Positions 32,649 through 42,643 of a stretch of 64,000 bases of DNA are shown here, piece by piece. The notes beneath the pieces were generated by a model that was not told the origin of the DNA, did no database searches, and saw nothing but the letters and a program-made list of their open reading frames with translations. The stretch lies in the NCBI RefSeq assembly GCF_023074075.1, contig NZ_JADPKT010000029.1, forward strand, positions 62,001 to 126,000, in the 5' to 3' direction. Numbering within the stretch: position 1 is the first letter of the stretch; each line of letters starts with the position of its first letter. The position numbers and the translations under genes are program-made. This DNA is from Bradyrhizobium sp. 138. GTDB lineage: Bacteria; Pseudomonadota; Alphaproteobacteria; Rhizobiales; Xanthobacteraceae.

Positions 32649-34610
32649 ATGGGTTCCGGCATGACGATGATTCCGCGATCGCAAGAGCGCAGCGCGCTCG
32701 AACAGGAGCAATTCCTCAAGATCCTGTCACGGGAGGAAGCGCTGGCACGCTTCGAGGCGGCGCTGTTCCCGCGCGCGCTTCCGACCGAGATGCGCAAGCT
32801 CGCCGACGCACTCGGTGCGGCGCTCGCTGCAGACGTCACGGCTCCGATCGATGTTCCCCCGTTCGACCGCTCCAATGTCGACGGCTTTGCCGTGCGTTCG
32901 GCGGATGTTGTCGCGGCGGGCGAAGGCAAGCCTGTTCGGCTCGGGCTGAACTGCGAAACCATCCACTGCGGCACCGCGCCAGCGCTGCAAGTGGCAGCTG
33001 GAACCGCAACGGCGATCGCCACCGGCGGCCCGCTGCCGCGTGGTGCCGATGCCGTCGTCATGGTCGAGCACACCCAACCGGCCGGGTCGGATGCGATCGA
33101 GGTCCGTCGTGCCACGTCTCCGGGGCAATTCGTCTCCTACGCCGGATCCGACATCGCGCGCGGCGAAGCGCTGCTGCGCGCCGGCACGATCATCGGCTCG
33201 CGCGAGATCGGCATGCTGGCCGCTTGCGGCATCGCCGAGGTGACTGTGGCGCGCAAGCCGGTTGTAGCCATCATCTCCACCGGCGACGAATTGGTGCAGC
33301 CGGGCGAGGTGCTCGCGCCCGCGGAAATCCACGACACCAATGGTGCGATCGTCACTGCTGCGATCGACGAGAATGGCGGCGAGGCGGTTTTCCACGGCGC
33401 CATTCCCGACGATGAGGCCAAGCTCGAAGCCGCCATGCGCCGCGCGCTGGCGGACGCCGACATGCTGGTGCTGTCGGGCGGCACATCGAAAGGTGCGGGC
33501 GATCTGTCCCACCGCATCATCGGCCGTCTCGGCCAGCCCGGCATCGTCGCGCATGGTGTTGCGCTCAAGCCCGGCAAGCCGCTGTGCCTTGCGGTGTGCG
33601 ACGGCAAGCCGGTGGTAATCCTGCCGGGCTTTCCCACCTCGGCGATGTTCACCTTCCACGACATGATCGTGCCGGTGCTGCGCAGGATGGCCGGACTGCC
33701 GCCGCGCTCCGACGCCAAGGTGAACGCAACCGTGCCGGTGCGCATTGCCTCCGAGCTCGGCCGCTCCGAATTCGTGATGGTCGCGCTGGTCGAGGGCAGG
33801 GATGGCCTGATCGCCTATCCCACCGGCAAGGGTTCTGGCGCGATCACGTCATTTGCGCAGGCCGACGGTTTTCTGCGCATCGATGCGCTGGCGGATCAGA
33901 TGCCGGCCGGGACTGAAGCCGAGGTGACGCTGTTCACGCCGTATGTGCGCGTGCCCGATCTTGTCATCGTCGGCAGCCATTGCACCGGCCTCGATCTCGT
34001 CACCGCAAAACTTGCGCATGCCGGCCTCACCGTGCGCTCGATTGCGGTCGGCAGCCTCGGCGGACTTGCAGCCGCAAAGCGCGGTGAATGCGATCTCGCG
34101 CCGATTCATCTGTTCGACGACAGAACCGAGACCTACAACACGCCCTATCTCGTCGAGGGCCTCGAACTCGTGCCGGGCTGGCGGCGGATGCAGGGCATCG
34201 TGTTCCGCAAGGGCGACAAGCGTTTCGAAAGCGTCGATGCAAAGGACGCAATTGCCGCGGCGCTCACTGATCCCGCCTGCATCATGGTCAACCGCAACCA
34301 GGGCGCCGGGACGCGTATCCTGATCGATCGGCTGCTCGATGGCGCGCGCCCGGAAGGCTATTGGAACCAGCCGCGCTCGCACAATGCGGTGGCGGCCGCC
34401 GTGGCGCAGCACCGCGCCGACTGGGGCATGACCATTGCGCCGGTCGCCGATGCGGCCGGCCTCGGCTTCATTCCGCTTGCGGAAGAGCATTATGACTTCG
34501 CGCTGGTGACCGCGCGCAAGGACCGGCCGGCGGTGCAGGCTTTTCTCGACGCGCTCGGCTCGGATGAGGCACGGGCTGCGCTGGCGCGGGCAGGCTTCCG
34601 GCCCGCATAG
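32649..34610 (+). CDS. MoeA fused to a C-terminal PBP-like domain
   Basis: The 653-residue protein has a full MoeA part (about residues 20-420) with PPFDRSNVDGFAVRS, GGPLPRGADAVVMVEH, ISTGDELV, LSGGTSKGAGD and LKPGKPLCLAV, the residues used for ligating molybdenum to adenylated molybdopterin. From about 435 a second domain follows (IVGSHCTGLDLVTAKLAHAG, MVNRNQGAGTRILIDRLLDG), a binding-protein-like fold shared with the regulator at 29495. The start at 32649 overlaps the previous gene's end. The added domain may sense or deliver molybdate. The fusion is known in archaea and some bacteria. Confidence 0.88.
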   Translation: MGSGMTMIPRSQERSALEQEQFLKILSREEALARFEAALFPRALPTEMRKLADALGAALAADVTAPIDVPPFDRSNVDGFAVRSADVVAAGEGKPVRLGLNCETIHCGTAPALQVAAGTATAIATGGPLPRGADAVVMVEHTQPAGSDAIEVRRATSPGQFVSYAGSDIARGEALLRAGTIIGSREIGMLAACGIAEVTVARKPVVAIISTGDELVQPGEVLAPAEIHDTNGAIVTAAIDENGGEAVFHGAIPDDEAKLEAAMRRALADADMLVLSGGTSKGAGDLSHRIIGRLGQPGIVAHGVALKPGKPLCLAVCDGKPVVILPGFPTSAMFTFHDMIVPVLRRMAGLPPRSDAKVNATVPVRIASELGRSEFVMVALVEGRDGLIAYPTGKGSGAITSFAQADGFLRIDALADQMPAGTEAEVTLFTPYVRVPDLVIVGSHCTGLDLVTAKLAHAGLTVRSIAVGSLGGLAAAKRGECDLAPIHLFDDRTETYNTPYLVEGLELVPGWRRMQGIVFRKGDKRFESVDAKDAIAAALTDPACIMVNRNQGAGTRILIDRLLDGARPEGYWNQPRSHNAVAAAVAQHRADWGMTIAPVADAAGLGFIPLAEEHYDFALVTARKDRPAVQAFLDALGSDEARAALARAGFRPA

Positions 34611-34622
34611 ATATCAGCTGGA

Positions 34623-34847
34623 CTATCGATGCGACGCCTGATCGGTGCCGCTGGCGACTTGAGCGGCGCACTCACGCTCCTCGGCTTCGGCGAGCGCACG
34701 CCTTGCGGCGGGCGGCAGCGGCTTCGGATCGGGCGGGACTTCGACGATCTCAGGCTTGCTGAGTTGTCTCGTGTAATCGATCGTCTCAGAGAGATCGAAT
34801 GCGCAATCGACGAATTCGAAGATGGTATTCAGGAGAGGGGCGGTCAT
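34623..34847 (-). CDS. Small hypothetical protein
   Basis: The 74-residue product, MTAPLLNTIFEFVDCAFD to GTDQASHR, has a central LPPAARRALAEAEERE helix that resembles the start of DUF1674 proteins, but the DUF1674 C-terminal motif is missing. A weak GGATGA lies upstream of the start. It fills the gap between the MoeA-PBP gene and mobA, on the mobA strand. Function is unknown. Confidence 0.5.
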   Translation of the reverse strand: MTAPLLNTIFEFVDCAFDLSETIDYTRQLSKPEIVEVPPDPKPLPPAARRALAEAEERECAAQVASGTDQASHR

Positions 34848-34898
34848 GGCTCATCCGGGAATGTCTAGACCTGTGGTCGCTCCTTTCCTCGGATCGGT

Positions 34899-35567
34899 TC
34901 AACGGCCCCTGAACCCGCTTCGGGCCGCGTCATCCAGTGCCGCCAGCCGCTCGGCCTCGGCGATGTCCTCGACCGTGTTGGCATTGAAGAACGGATCGAG
35001 CGGTTCGGCCGGCCACGTCACCGTCTCGAGCGGATAGCGTGCGGTCCAGCGGTCGATCTTGCGAAGGTCCTCGTCCACCAGGGCGTGGCGCAGCTCGTTG
35101 CGCAAGGCGACGCGCCACAGGCCGATCACCGGATGCGGCTGGTGGCCTGATGCGGCGACGGCGAGCTGCGCGTTCTCGCGGCTCCGCGCATCATGCAGGC
35201 GGGCAACCAGATCGCGCGGCAGAAACGGGCAATCGCCGGCGGCGCTGAGCACCCACTCGATCTCTGGCCGGTTCGCCGCAGTCCAGTCCAGCGCAGCGAG
35301 GATGCCGGCGAGCGGGCCGGGAAAGCCGGGTACATCGTCGGGGACGACCTGCAGGCCGAAGGAAGCGAAACGCGCGGGATCTCCGTTCGCATTGAGGATC
35401 AGCCCGCTGCACTGGGGCGAAAGGCGCGCGATGACGCGCTCCAGAATGGTGCGGCCGCCGATGGTACGCATCGGCTTGTCGCCGCCGCCCATGCGGCGAG
35501 CGAGACCGCCGGCGAGCAGCACACCAAGAGTCGGCGGAATACTCGTGGCCGGAAAACTAGTCGTCAC
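34899..35567 (-). CDS. mobA: MobA, molybdenum cofactor guanylyltransferase
   Basis: The 222-residue protein carries the nucleotidyltransferase motif [19 protein letters not shown] and later [34 protein letters not shown] and [16 protein letters not shown]. It transfers GMP from GTP to molybdopterin to make the bis-MGD cofactor of formate dehydrogenase. The start is one of several GTG codons around 35567-35576, overlapping the fdhD stop, so the exact residue count is uncertain. It follows fdhD on the same strand and acts in the same pathway. Confidence 0.9.
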   Translation of the reverse strand: MTTSFPATSIPPTLGVLLAGGLARRMGGGDKPMRTIGGRTILERVIARLSPQCSGLILNANGDPARFASFGLQVVPDDVPGFPGPLAGILAALDWTAANRPEIEWVLSAAGDCPFLPRDLVARLHDARSRENAQLAVAASGHQPHPVIGLWRVALRNELRHALVDEDLRKIDRWTARYPLETVTWPAEPLDPFFNANTVEDIAEAERLAALDDAARSGFRGR

Positions 35568-36447
35568 CACCTTCACCCTTGCGCTTATGCTTGGCCGATT
35601 CCTCCTCGACGTAGGCGAGGTCCTGGTCGTAGACGATGCGCTCCTCGCCCGCGAGGACGATGAAGCGCTTGCCGCGGGTGCGGCCAACCAGCGTCAGCCC
35701 GACCTGCCTTGCGAGATCGACGCCCCAGGCGGTGAAGCCGGAGCGCGACACCAGGATCGGAATGCCCATGCGGACCGTCTTGATCACCATCTCCGAGGTG
35801 AGACGCCCCGTGGTATAGAGAATCTTGTCGGAGGCATCGACGCCGTGGCGGTACATCCAGCCCGCGATCTTGTCGACCGCGTTGTGGCGGCCGACGTCCT
35901 CGGTGTAGCAGAGCGGGGTGCCCTCCTTGCACAGCACGCAGCCGTGGATCGCGCCGGCCTCGAGATAGAGCGAGGGCATGGTGTTGATGGTCTGCGTCAT
36001 CTGGTAGAGCCAGGACGTGCGCAGCTCCGCCTTCGGCAGCGCGACGCTCTCGACGGCTTCCAGCAAGTCGCCGAAGGCGGTGCCCTGGGCGCAGCCGGAG
36101 GTCTGCGTGCGCTTCTTCAGCTTGGCTTCGAAATTGGTGTGGTGTGAGGTGCGCACCACCACCACCTGGAGATCGTCGTCGTATTCGACCTCGGTGACCG
36201 CGTCATTATATTTCAGCATGTTCTGGTTCAGCAGATAGCCGAGCGCCAGATACTCCGGATAGTCGCCGATCGTCATCATGGTGACGATCTCCTGGGCATT
36301 CAGGTAGAGCGTCAGCGGCCGCTCCATCGGCACCTTGATCTCGACCCTGGCGCCGGTCTGGTCGGTGCCGGTCACGCTCTCGGTCAGGCGCGGGTCGTCC
36401 GTGTCTGGGACGATCAGGGGTACGGAAGCCTTGTCGATTTTCATCAT
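35557..36447 (-). CDS. fdhD: FdhD, formate dehydrogenase sulfurtransferase
   Basis: The 296-residue FdhD family protein moves sulfur from a cysteine desulfurase to the bis-MGD cofactor and is needed for active formate dehydrogenase. Seen motifs are [41 protein letters not shown] (Cys119), and [32 protein letters not shown]. Many FdhD proteins have two Cys (CxxC) in the sulfur-carrying loop, whereas only one is present here. The neighbour genes mobA, mobB, moeA, tusA and fdsBA fit this role. Confidence 0.94.
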   Translation of the reverse strand: MMKIDKASVPLIVPDTDDPRLTESVTGTDQTGARVEIKVPMERPLTLYLNAQEIVTMMTIGDYPEYLALGYLLNQNMLKYNDAVTEVEYDDDLQVVVVRTSHHTNFEAKLKKRTQTSGCAQGTAFGDLLEAVESVALPKAELRTSWLYQMTQTINTMPSLYLEAGAIHGCVLCKEGTPLCYTEDVGRHNAVDKIAGWMYRHGVDASDKILYTTGRLTSEMVIKTVRMGIPILVSRSGFTAWGVDLARQVGLTLVGRTRGKRFIVLAGEERIVYDQDLAYVEEESAKHKRKGEGGDD

Positions 36448-36520
36448 GGTCGCGAGGTTAGCATGACATTCGGCTCAAGCCGATATAAGCATGCGCTGGA
36501 GAGAACGAAATGCCTCGGTT

Positions 36521-36601
36521 CGTCATTGCGAGCGCAGCGAAGCAATCCAGTCTGCCACTGCGGATATAGTTCTGGATTGCTTCGCTGCGCTCGCAATGAC
36601 G
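36521..36601. repeat. Dispersed palindromic repeat with 30-bp perfect arms
   Basis: The arms 36521-36550 and 36572-36601 are exact reverse complements, separated by 21 bp. A second, less perfect copy lies at 49100-49221. Both sit in intergenic DNA. The arm begins CGTCATTGCGAGC and ends GAAGCAATCCAG, a repeat family I recognise from Bradyrhizobium genomes. Confidence 0.88.
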
Positions 36602-36656
36602 GGGAGAGGCCGGAGGTTCCATCGGCGAGCGAGCCATTGGCGGAGATCGAACGTTT

Positions 36657-37184
36657 ATGAAAGTCATCGGCCTTGCGGGCTGGAGCGGTGCGGGCAAGAC
36701 CACGCTGTTGACGCGGCTGATACCGTATTTCAACGCGCAGGGCCTGCGCGTCTCCGTCATCAAGCATGCGCATCACCAGTTCGACGTTGACGTGCCCGGC
36801 AAGGATTCCTGGCGGCATCGCGAGGCCGGCGCGGCCGAGGTGCTGGTGGCGTCGTCAAACCGCTGGGCCCTGATGCACGAGCTGCGCGGCGCCGCGGAGC
36901 CGCGTCTGCCGGAACTATTGAGTAAGTTGTCCGCAGTCGATCTCGTCGTGGTCGAGGGCTTCAAGCGCGAGCCGCACCGCAAGATCGAGGTGCATCGCGC
37001 GGCGAACGGCAAGCCGCTGCTGTTTCCCGACGATCCCGGGATTGCCGGGATCGCGACCGACACCGCCATTGACACTCGGCTGCCGACTGTCCATCTCGAC
37101 GATATCGAGGGCGCGGCGGCGCTGCTGCTGCACGCGGCGATGCCGGTCGAGGAAGTGGTGGCGAAGAGCGCCGCGATACGCTGA
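36657..37184 (+). CDS. mobB: MobB, molybdopterin-guanine dinucleotide biosynthesis adaptor
   Basis: The 175-residue P-loop protein starts MKVIGLAGWSGAGKTTLLTRLIPYF (Walker A), then VSVIKHAHHQFDVD and VVVEGFKREPHRKIEVHR. MobB binds GTP and assists MobA in cofactor maturation. The first two bases-rich arm of the intergenic repeat ends about 55 bp upstream. It is divergent from fdhD and precedes moeA by 9 bp, forming mobB-moeA-tusA. Confidence 0.92.
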   Translation: MKVIGLAGWSGAGKTTLLTRLIPYFNAQGLRVSVIKHAHHQFDVDVPGKDSWRHREAGAAEVLVASSNRWALMHELRGAAEPRLPELLSKLSAVDLVVVEGFKREPHRKIEVHRAANGKPLLFPDDPGIAGIATDTAIDTRLPTVHLDDIEGAAALLLHAAMPVEEVVAKSAAIR

Positions 37185-37193
37185 CGAGGCACC

Positions 37194-38450
37194 ATGGCGC
37201 AACTGTCGGACGATTGCTTTGCCTTCGGCGGCCCGATGATGACGGTCGACGAGGCCGTTGGTCTCATCACGACGCGCGTCAACGCGATCGCGGATCTGGA
37301 AACGGTGGCGCTCACCGATGCAGACGGACGCGTGCTGGCGCGCGACGTGGCGGCGCCGCTGCCGCTGCCGCCCTTCACCAACTCGGCCGTCGACGGCTAC
37401 GCCGTGCGCAGCGCCGATCTCCCTGATGGCGCGGAGCAGGCGTTGCCGCTCGACGGCCGCATCCAGGCCGGCGGGCTTGCGCAGGCGCCGATCAAGCCTG
37501 GCCATACCGCGCGCATCTTCACGGGCGCGCCGATGCCGCCGGGTGCGGAGACTGTCTTCATGCAGGAAGATGTCCGCATCGACGCCGCCGGCAGGATCGT
37601 GCTGCCGCCTGGGCTGAAGCCCGGCGCCAATGTCCGTCCCGCAGGCGAGGACATTCCGCAAGGTCACGTCGCGCTCCGCGGCGGCCAGCGCTTGCGGCCG
37701 CAGCATGTCGCCCTTGCCGCCGCGTTCGGCCTGACAAGGCTCGACGTGGTCAGGCGCATTCGCGTCGCTGTATTCTCGACCGGTGACGAGCTGGCCTCCC
37801 CCGGCGAGTCGCGCGCGCCCTCGCAGCTGTTCGATTCCAACCGCTTCATGCTGATGGCGATGCTGCGCCGCCTCGGCTGCGAGGTCAGCGATCTCGGCAT
37901 TCTGCGCGACGAGCGTGCCTCGCTCGCGAATGGCTTGAAGCAGGTTGCAGGTCGCCACGATTTGATCCTCACCACCGGCGGCGTCTCGACCGGAGAGGAG
38001 GACCACGTCAAGGCCGCGGTCGAGAGCATCGGCTCGCTGGTGCTGTGGCGGATGGCGATCAAGCCCGGCCGGCCGGTGGCGATGGGCATCATCGACGGCA
38101 CGCCGCTGATCGGATTGCCCGGCAATCCCGTCGCGAGTTTCGTCACGTTCGTCCATGTGGTGCGGCCGACGGTGCTGGCGCTGGCGGGTGGCTTGCCGGA
38201 GCCGCTGACGCCGATCCCGTTGCGCGCGGCGTTTACTTACAAGAAGAAGGCGGGCCGGCGTGAATATGTGCGCGTCTCCTTGCGACGCGGAGAGGACGGC
38301 GCGCTCGAGGCAATCAAGTTTCCGCGCGAGGGAGCGGGGCTGTTGTCTTCGCTGGTCGAGACCGACGGCCTGGTCGAACTCGGTGAGAGCATCACGGGCG
38401 TCGAGCCGGGACAGAGCGTAGGTTTCTTGTCCTATGCCGATCTGCTCTAG
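37194..38450 (+). CDS. moeA: MoeA, molybdopterin molybdotransferase
   Basis: The 418-residue enzyme inserts molybdate into adenylated molybdopterin. Conserved segments are PPFTNSAVDGYAVRSADL, GAPMPPGAETVFMQEDV, VFSTGDELASPGE, TTGGVSTGEEDHVK, IKPGRPVAMG and GLPGNPVASFVTF. All MoeA core residues are visible, so this is the most canonical of the three MoeA-family genes in the window. GAGG precedes the ATG at 37194 by four bases. It lies in the mobB-moeA-tusA unit. Confidence 0.93.
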   Translation: MAQLSDDCFAFGGPMMTVDEAVGLITTRVNAIADLETVALTDADGRVLARDVAAPLPLPPFTNSAVDGYAVRSADLPDGAEQALPLDGRIQAGGLAQAPIKPGHTARIFTGAPMPPGAETVFMQEDVRIDAAGRIVLPPGLKPGANVRPAGEDIPQGHVALRGGQRLRPQHVALAAAFGLTRLDVVRRIRVAVFSTGDELASPGESRAPSQLFDSNRFMLMAMLRRLGCEVSDLGILRDERASLANGLKQVAGRHDLILTTGGVSTGEEDHVKAAVESIGSLVLWRMAIKPGRPVAMGIIDGTPLIGLPGNPVASFVTFVHVVRPTVLALAGGLPEPLTPIPLRAAFTYKKKAGRREYVRVSLRRGEDGALEAIKFPREGAGLLSSLVETDGLVELGESITGVEPGQSVGFLSYADLL

Positions 38451-38495
38451 GGGCCTTGCGTTGACGCCATCGCTTCGTCCCGCCATGTTGCGCCC

Positions 38496-38729
38496 ATGAC
38501 CAGAACGACGCTCGATCTCACCGGACTGAAATGCCCGCTGCCCGCCCTCAAGACGCGCAAGGCGCTGAAGCCTTTGCAGCCGGGTGATCAGCTCGAAGTT
38601 CACTGCACCGATCCCTTGTCGGTGATTGACATTCCGAACTTGATTCGCGAGACCGGCGACAAGGTCGAGATCACCGAGCGCAACGAGGCGCGCATCGTGT
38701 TCTTGGTCGAAAAGAGCGACGCCCCGTAG
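38496..38729 (+). CDS. TusA-family sulfur carrier protein
   Basis: The 77-residue protein has the SirA/TusA fold with the key motif LTGLKCPLPALKTRKAL: the Cys of CPxP carries the persulfide. TusA-like proteins pass sulfur between desulfurases and acceptors. Placed between moeA and the formate dehydrogenase regulators, with fdhD nearby, it may supply sulfur for cofactor sulfuration by FdhD. The function as general TusA in tRNA thiolation cannot be excluded. Confidence 0.88.
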   Translation: MTRTTLDLTGLKCPLPALKTRKALKPLQPGDQLEVHCTDPLSVIDIPNLIRETGDKVEITERNEARIVFLVEKSDAP

Positions 38730-38850
38730 AAAGGCGAATATTCACGGCGGCGACGTTTGACTATGTTGCGCCGGGGACGGCCGGAGTTTCGCTGCAACGC
38801 GAAGGGCGCCGATTATTGCGGTGGATGATCTCTAACCTAAGACATCGGGC

Positions 38851-40276
<1,426 letters not shown>

Positions 40277-40284
<8 letters not shown>

Positions 40285-42301
40285 TGCCGCGGGCCGCAGC
40301 GGCGAGCTCGTGCGGAGACGCTCCGTCCGCTTCCGGCTGCTCGCGATCGCGTTGCTGCCGATGCTGGTCATCCTGCCGCTGCTGCTCGGCGTTGCGATCT
40401 ACCGCTGGAACGCGAAATTCGACGCGACCTTGATCTCCAAGGTGAACGGCGATCTCACCATCGCCCACCAATATCTCGCCCGCATCCTGGAGAAGACCGG
40501 CGTCCAGCTCAGGGCGCTCGGCCTGTCGGCTCGATTCCACGAGGTGCTGGCACAGGATGCGCGCGGCTCCTTGCGGGATCTGCTCGACGAGACCCGCAAG
40601 GAAATCGGTCTGGATTTCCTGTATCTGACCAACGATCGCGGCGATGTCCTGGCCTCATCGCCGCCGCTGCAGCATCAACCGAGAAACGACTGGCCGATCA
40701 TCATGTCGGCGCTGTCGGGCGAGGTCCCTGCAACGGGCGTCGACATTTTCGGCAATGACGAGCTCGCCGCAATTTCGCCGGCGCTGGCCGAGCGCGCGCG
40801 ACTGGACCTCGTGCAGACGCCGAACGCGTTGCCGACCGACCGCAGCACGGAGACGCGCGGAATGGTGGTGCATGCGGCGAGCCGGGCGATGCTGCCTGAC
40901 GGCGGCGCCGCTGCGCTGGTCGGCGGCACGCTGCTCAACCAGAATCTCGAATTCATCGATACGATCAACGATCTCGTCTATCGCGCGGCGAGCCTGCCGG
41001 AAGGCAGCCAGGGCACCGCGACGCTGTTCCTGGACGACGTGCGGATATCGACCAACGTCCGTCTGTTCGAGGGACGCCGCGCGCTCGGCACGCGCGTCTC
41101 GGCGGCGGTGCGCTCGGCCGTGCTGGGCGAGGGGCGCACCTGGCTCGACCGCGCTTTCGTGGTCAATGACTGGTACATCTCCGCCTACGAGCCATTGGTC
41201 GACAGTTACGGCAAGCGGGTCGGCATGCTCTATGTCGGCTTTCTGGAGAAGCCGTTCAGCGAAGCCAAATACCAGACTTTGGTGATCATCGTCGCGGCCT
41301 TCATCATCATCACCGGCGCGACCGTACCGATCTTCCTGCGCTGGGCGAGCTCCATTTTCATGCCGCTGGAGCGCGTCACGGCGACCATCACCGAAGTGGA
41401 GCGCGGCAACCTCTCCGCTCGTACCAAGATGCCGGTGCTGGGTGACGAGATCGGCCGCGTCGCAGTCCATCTCGATAGCCTGCTCGACCAGATCCAGGAA
41501 CGCGACCGGCAGCTCCGGGAGTGGAATGAGGAACTGAACGTCCGCGTGCGGGAGCGCACGCGGGACCTCGAGCACGCCAATCTCAAGCTCGAGGCGACCA
41601 CCAAGCAGCTCATCATGTCCGAGAAGCTGGCTGCGATCGGCGAGATCACCGCCGGCGTAGCGCACGAGATCAACAATCCGATCGCGGTGATGCAGGGCAA
41701 TCTCGACGTCATCCGCAGCGTGTTCGGGGCCGATGCCGACAAGGCGAAGGTCGAGTTTCGCCTGCTCGACGAGCAGATTGACCGCATCAGCCAGATCGTG
41801 ACCAAGCTGTTGCAGTTTGCAAGGCCGGAGGAATATGCCGGCTATGTCGAGCGCCATGCACCGGCAAGCATCATCTCCGACTGCCTGCCGCTGGTGCAGC
41901 ATCTTCTGAACAAGACCGAGATCGCCGTCGTCAGGGACGACCGCGCCGACAGGCTCGTGCTGATGAACCGCAACGAACTGCAGCAGGTGCTCGTCAATCT
42001 CATCGTCAACGCGATCCACGCCATGCCGGACGGCGGAACCCTGATGCTCCGCTCCTTCGATGCCGAGCGCGACGGCCATCAGGGCGTCGCCATCGAGGTC
42101 ACTGATTCCGGCATCGGGATGAGCACTGAGGTGATCGAAAAGATATTCGATCCCTTCTACACCACCAAACGGCGGCAAGGGACCGGGCTCGGCCTCTCCA
42201 TCAGCCAGACGCTGATCAAGCGCCAGGGCGGACAGATCTCGGCCGAAAGCCACCTCGGTTCCGGCAGTACATTCACGGTGTGGCTCCCGGAAGCGACCTG
42301 A
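40277..42301 (+). CDS. Membrane sensor histidine kinase
   Basis: The 674-residue kinase has a first transmembrane helix (LLAIALLPMLVILPLLLGVAIY), a large periplasmic sensor domain of Cache type (about 45-335), a second helix (TLVIIVAAFIIITGATVPIFL), a HAMP linker, a coiled coil, the phospho-acceptor H in GVAHEINNPIAV (near residue 462) and an ATPase domain with NELQQVLVNLIVNAIHAM and GTGLGLSIS. It is encoded with the sigma-54 regulator. The sensed ligand is probably a small carboxylate, possibly formate or oxalate, given the downstream genes. Confidence 0.92.
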
Positions 42302-42303
42302 TT

Positions 42304-42339
42304 GGACATTTTGTCCGAAGGGCTCAGGACATTCTGTCC
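42304..42339. promoter_or_regulatory. Tandem enhancer sites for the sigma-54 regulator
   Basis: Two nearly identical 13-bp palindromes, GGACATTTTGTCC (42304-42316) and GGACATTCTGTCC (42327-42339), have centres 23 bp apart, about two helical turns. They lie 55-90 bp upstream of the -24/-12 promoter, the usual place for activator sites, right after the kinase gene. Confidence 0.72.
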
Positions 42340-42391
42340 GGCGTGGCACATTGCACTGCGGGAAGTCATTGAATCATCACGATGCGACTTC

Positions 42392-42407
42392 TGGCACGCG
42401 CATTGCT
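42392..42407 (+). promoter_or_regulatory. Sigma-54 (-24/-12) promoter of the MFS transporter gene
   Basis: TGGCACG-CGCA-TTGCT matches the sigma-54 consensus at every fixed position. It precedes the transporter start at 42644 by about 240 bp, leaving a 5' leader of about 225 nt with no reading frame of note. Confidence 0.85.
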
Positions 42408-42643
42408 CATCTCAAGACAGGGTGTTGAGGGGGATGAGGGCGCGATAGCCGTCGCTGCAATGCTGCTTGCGGAGTGAAGGGGATATCACACGCGATCAGC
42501 TGCTTGCTTGGCGCGCATGACGCGATGCGCGCCAGACGATTCCACTTCGACATGAAGTCCGACCTGTCATGCGCGGCTGCCAAGCACGCACGCCCGGTCT
42601 CAAACCGATGTGCCGGCAAGGCCGCGCTTGGGAGGTAATGCTT
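42408..42643 (+). other. Long 5' leader of the transporter gene
   Basis: The stretch between the sigma-54 promoter and the GGAGG site at 42631-42635 holds no clear gene. An untranslated leader of more than 200 nt could hold a regulatory structure, but I could not define one. Confidence 0.35.

Noticed and set aside
42343..42358. A second TGGCAC sequence as an additional sigma-54 promoter
   Set aside because: The -12 half does not show TTGC at the required spacing; only 42392-42407 fits.
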